From assembly GCF_910592395.1 (NCBI RefSeq), contig NC_088308.1, positions 25,311,501-25,375,500 of the forward strand: a stretch of DNA of 64,000 nt, written 5' to 3'. Source of the stretch: Lineus longissimus. Its lineage: Eukaryota > Nemertea > Pilidiophora > Heteronemertea > Lineidae. The position numbers and the translations under genes were made by a program. The notes beneath the pieces were generated by a model, which saw only the letters and a program-made list of their open reading frames with translations, searched no databases and had not been told where the DNA came from. Below, piece by piece: positions 61,044 through 64,000 of this stretch; within the stretch, counting starts at the first letter, position 1, and each line of letters begins with the position of its first letter.

Positions 61044-63467
61044 ATGGTGGAAATGAGAAAGTTGGCGTTTGAACATTTTAAATTTTCAGCCTGTACAGGC
61101 ATATTGATCCTTCTTACATTGATTCTTTATAGGTAAGCAAGATAACACTTCCATAATTGTGACGGATTACGAAAAAATATGTAGGATGATCGCAAATGGG
61201 CAGGAGTAATTAAGCTGTGTCCGAGAAAAGGTCCAATAACTTCTATTTGTCGGATTCTTGATTCTTTTTTTGGCTTCCTCCTTCACATCAGTCTCCTTTC
61301 CCTGCAACCAACCACTGTTGTTTTATTTGAATGGTAGAACTCAGGGAAGAACACAGAATGGGCCATGATTATCATGGTGGGCCATCGCTGGGCCCTTCGC
61401 CATGGGTGGGATCGCACCAACCAAAAAACACTTGACTAGGCCTAAACAACCGCTGTCATTTTTCACTGGACAATGATTATCCTGGGCCGGGGCAGGCCTA
61501 GCCGACTTAAGGCCCTTCCATGATTACTCACTAACTCAATCGTCAATGGTATTTGATGGATGATCCAGTTGAACTGGAAGTAAATGACATGACGTAAAGC
61601 ACGATGATAGGACTCCTGTGGCTAGCCTAGGACTTCTCTTCTCATGTTACACAGTTTGTACAGTACTTTGGACAAGAGCAAGGTCTTCTCCGCTGGGTGT
61701 GGTCCCAATCTAATTTGTTCATACAGCATCACTCCATCCATCAGGTATACATTTGTGTTTTTCTTTTGCAGTCATGTCCATTATGTAGCGGTAATATGGT
61801 CTTTTGTTGTTGGGTTAGGATTATGCTACTTCGCATTCAGCAAAGACACTCTTCTGCCAAATTTACTTTTCATGCTGCAAAGAAAAAGAAAGGTTAGTTG
61901 TTTACTTGTTTGATGTGGTCTTCTCAAATCAGTAATAATAACTACCAAGTGGTGACTGGTGTCCTATCCTGACCTACATAAGATTCGTTGGAACAGTTCC
62001 TTTGTAAGAGTAAGACTAGGAAGTGACTACGAATCTGAAAATCTGCAAATTTTCTACAGCACAGTGAGTTTGGAATATTGTCTTTCTTTGTCACTGGGAA
62101 TGGTGCCATCATCAACATTTAGGTTCGAAACATTTTAAATTACATCGTATTTTGTGTGCTCCTTGTCTAAAACGATGGATGTGTGCATATTTGTGATTTT
62201 TTTGTTTTCAGAATAGAAGAAAAGATGATGATGAATTTTCACTCCTGAAGAAAGTTTGCCCTGTATGTGGTGAAAGTAACTGCCCTCGCCATAGGTGAGT
62301 AGCATAAAATGCACTGCAGTCATGACTTTGATTGAAAAACACGAGACATCAGAAAATTATGCAAAGAGCTTGGTCACATTTGACACGATGAGACTCTAAT
62401 CAGGACACCTCTCCATTAAGACAGAACTTGTCAGTTGGACGGTGTCCTTGAGAGAGAAATGTGTGATATATGAATAAGGCACCCTTGGTTTTCTTGCAGA
62501 CCGGAGTTGAATATCTTAGCCCTGCAGCCATGGACAGATTTGATGCTACCAGAAAGGGTAGACACTGCCATAGAAGAAGTAAGTTGACCTTTGGTTGATA
62601 ATTGCAATATACGACCAACTTGAAGACCATTGTTAAGGCTTGCAGATACATTTACTATTCCTTTCACTACTAAAGTTGATTTGAAGAATGACTGTTATCT
62701 ATCATTGCTGATAGATTTCCTGAGGAGTTGTGTTGAATAAAAGCAATGATTAGAGAGCACGGTTGAGCTTCTCAAGGCAAGTATCTTCAGTATGCATGTA
62801 GTAGAAGGGAACTACTATCAAATCATGCATGAAATGAAAGTGTTGTTGTCCTTTCTTAATTCTCAACAAATTCTTTTCAGTTTCTGACATTGGTTCTGAA
62901 AAATTATGTCTACACTTGGTACCGGTGAGTATATTCATGTTAGCAGATTGTTTGTGAATGTTGTAATGAGAGGTAATATAAAAAACAAAAAGTTACTGAA
63001 ACATTTTTGCAAGTGTCTTAATTCCGCGAATGCACTGTCATACATAAACATTAAAAGTGCCAAAATTCAACTTGAATGCATACTCAATTGCAGTGATGTT
63101 GGTGAAGATGAGGCCTTCGTGGACGAGCTTAAAACAAGCATACGCTTCATGGCTGCCATTTTACTAAGGAGGATTAAAAAGGTGAGTTCTACTCAGCCTG
63201 AGAAAGTACCAGTACACCCTCTCCATAAAGGACAGTGCATTTGGTCCCTAACTGGTCATTTCCATTAAATCTGGACTCTATGAAGGACTCCTCTCTAGAG
63301 GATAGCATTCTCTGGGGTGTCCTTTAATAGATTAGTTCCGAAGTTTTGCCTGAAAAAGTAAATTATTTTCTCGTGTTTCCAGGTTGACATTCCGACTCTA
63401 GTCACTGAGAAATTGGTCCCTGCAGGGGTTCGCCATGTTGATTGTTATCTACAGGCGCGCAATAGCT
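61044..63467 (+). CDS. SNX14: Sorting nexin 14, first seven coding exons (gene runs off the window)
   Basis: Exons in frame: 61044-61132, 61772-61892, 62212-62294, 62500-62578, 62881-62924, 63094-63181, 63383-63467, giving about 196 residues. The start is the ATG at 61044 (an in-frame ATG follows at 61053). Two hydrophobic segments come first (ACTGILILLTLILY; VAVIWSFVVGLGLCYFAF), then SKDTLLPNLLF, a Cys/His motif CPVCGESNCPRHR, and the beginning of the PXA domain (LNILALQPWTDL, NYVYTWYRDV, EDEAFVDELKTSIRFMAAIL, VDIPTLVTEKL). Order and spacing match vertebrate SNX14. SNX14 is an ER-anchored protein with PXA, RGS-like, PX and nexin-C domains that tethers ER to late endosomes and lipid droplets and affects fatty-acid handling; its loss causes cerebellar ataxia in people. 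The last listed donor (63468-63469) is good, and no further exon was found before 64000. Introns hold degenerate MITE copies. Confidence 0.9.
62395..62460. repeat. Degenerate MITE fragment in an SNX14 intron
   Basis: CAGGACACCTCTCCATTAAG, then GACAG and GTGTCCTTGAGAGAG, follow the same order as the MITE at 19603-19776 (in the orientation of its second copy). The ends are missing. Confidence 0.5.
63205..63335. repeat. Degenerate MITE fragment in an SNX14 intron
   Basis: ACACCCTCTCCATAAAGGAC, GTCCCTAACTGG and GTGTCCTTTAATAGA repeat the layout of the 19603-19776 element, but it is diverged and without clear terminal repeats. Confidence 0.5.
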
Positions 63468-64000
63468 GTAAGTTTGAATAGATGCATATGCTGCATGTAG
63501 TTGCACTTCGATTTGATTGAAAGCAGACACTAAGACCATTGACCTCCTTGACTCAACTAATACTTTTGTTCTTAAATAAATCTGGTTCTCGGTATCTGAA
63601 ACCATTCTGAGTTATGTATTGCCAGACTTAACTGAATATGGTTAAAGCAAGATGTCACTCACAAAGCAATTGCCCAAGTCAGTGACGTCAATTCCTTTGA
63701 ATAAATTGGCTGTGTCATGCCTGTTAGTTTGTAACTTACTTGTTCAGTCTTGACCATGCACCTTCATGTGTTTTAAGTTTTCCATCTTTCACATTTTCAT
63801 CTCTTTTACTCCAAAGGTGTCAAGGGTATGGTTGAGTTAACGTTTGATTCTTGCATGTACTGCCTTGCTTTGTTGTACAATGTACATGTACTGTTGTGGT
63901 ACATACATGTATTCTTCCCCTTTGCTTGGTCAAAGGCCAATGTTTTACTCTTCAGTTTATCTAGTGGCTCTTCTTTCTTAGCCCTCATGCTGGCAGTGGG

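Overview
This is a eukaryotic, almost certainly animal, nuclear genome window. Genes are split by GT-AG introns, intergenic DNA is AT-rich, and short transposon-derived repeats are frequent. Gene content (animal-type fatty acid synthase, an SPSB3-like SPRY/SOCS-box protein, a LITAF-domain protein, a rhodopsin-like GPCR and SNX14) fits a bilaterian invertebrate. The repeats and diverged GPCR suggest a marine invertebrate, perhaps a lophotrochozoan, but I cannot name the species from sequence alone.

Layout. (1) 0-14.2 kb: four minus-strand exons of an unrecognised coiled-coil protein, with a truncated LINE and a 42-bp minisatellite in its introns. (2) 12.4-13.6 kb: a 1.15-kb repeat element whose inverted copy lies at 45.7-46.9 kb. 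(3) 19.6-20.7 kb: pogo-like MITE copies. (4) 23.3-27.8 kb, minus: a complete five-exon SPSB3-like gene with a large fold-back element in intron 2. (5) 31.7-45.6 kb, plus: a complete 27-coding-exon animal type I fatty acid synthase (2533 aa; KS-MAT-DH-pseudoMT-ER-KR-ACP-TE, catalytic residues present), transcribed divergently from the SPSB3-like gene. (6) 48.8-49.9 kb, minus: a three-exon LITAF-domain gene. (7) 52.0-53.1 kb, plus: an intronless, atypical 7TM receptor. (8) 53.6-57.2 kb, minus: a three-exon gene for a 1048-aa, serine-rich, largely disordered protein I do not recognise. (9) 61.0-64.0 kb, plus: the first seven coding exons of SNX14, running off the window edge.

The genes do not form a pathway cluster. 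They are neighbouring housekeeping and signalling genes: lipid synthesis, ubiquitin-ligase substrate adaptor, endolysosomal membrane protein, receptor, and ER-endosome/lipid-droplet tether. I see no CRISPR array, no bacterial-type operon and no clear new multigene system. The most interesting non-genic signals are: a minisatellite that has multiplied a splice donor; a transposon family carrying ordered nuclear-receptor half-sites, one copy lying just downstream of the fatty acid synthase; a roughly 270-bp fold-back palindrome; and a repeat inserted about 40 bp upstream of the SNX14 start codon. Exon models were built by hand from splice consensus and codon phase. All multi-exon models close in frame, but none has been tested against transcripts.
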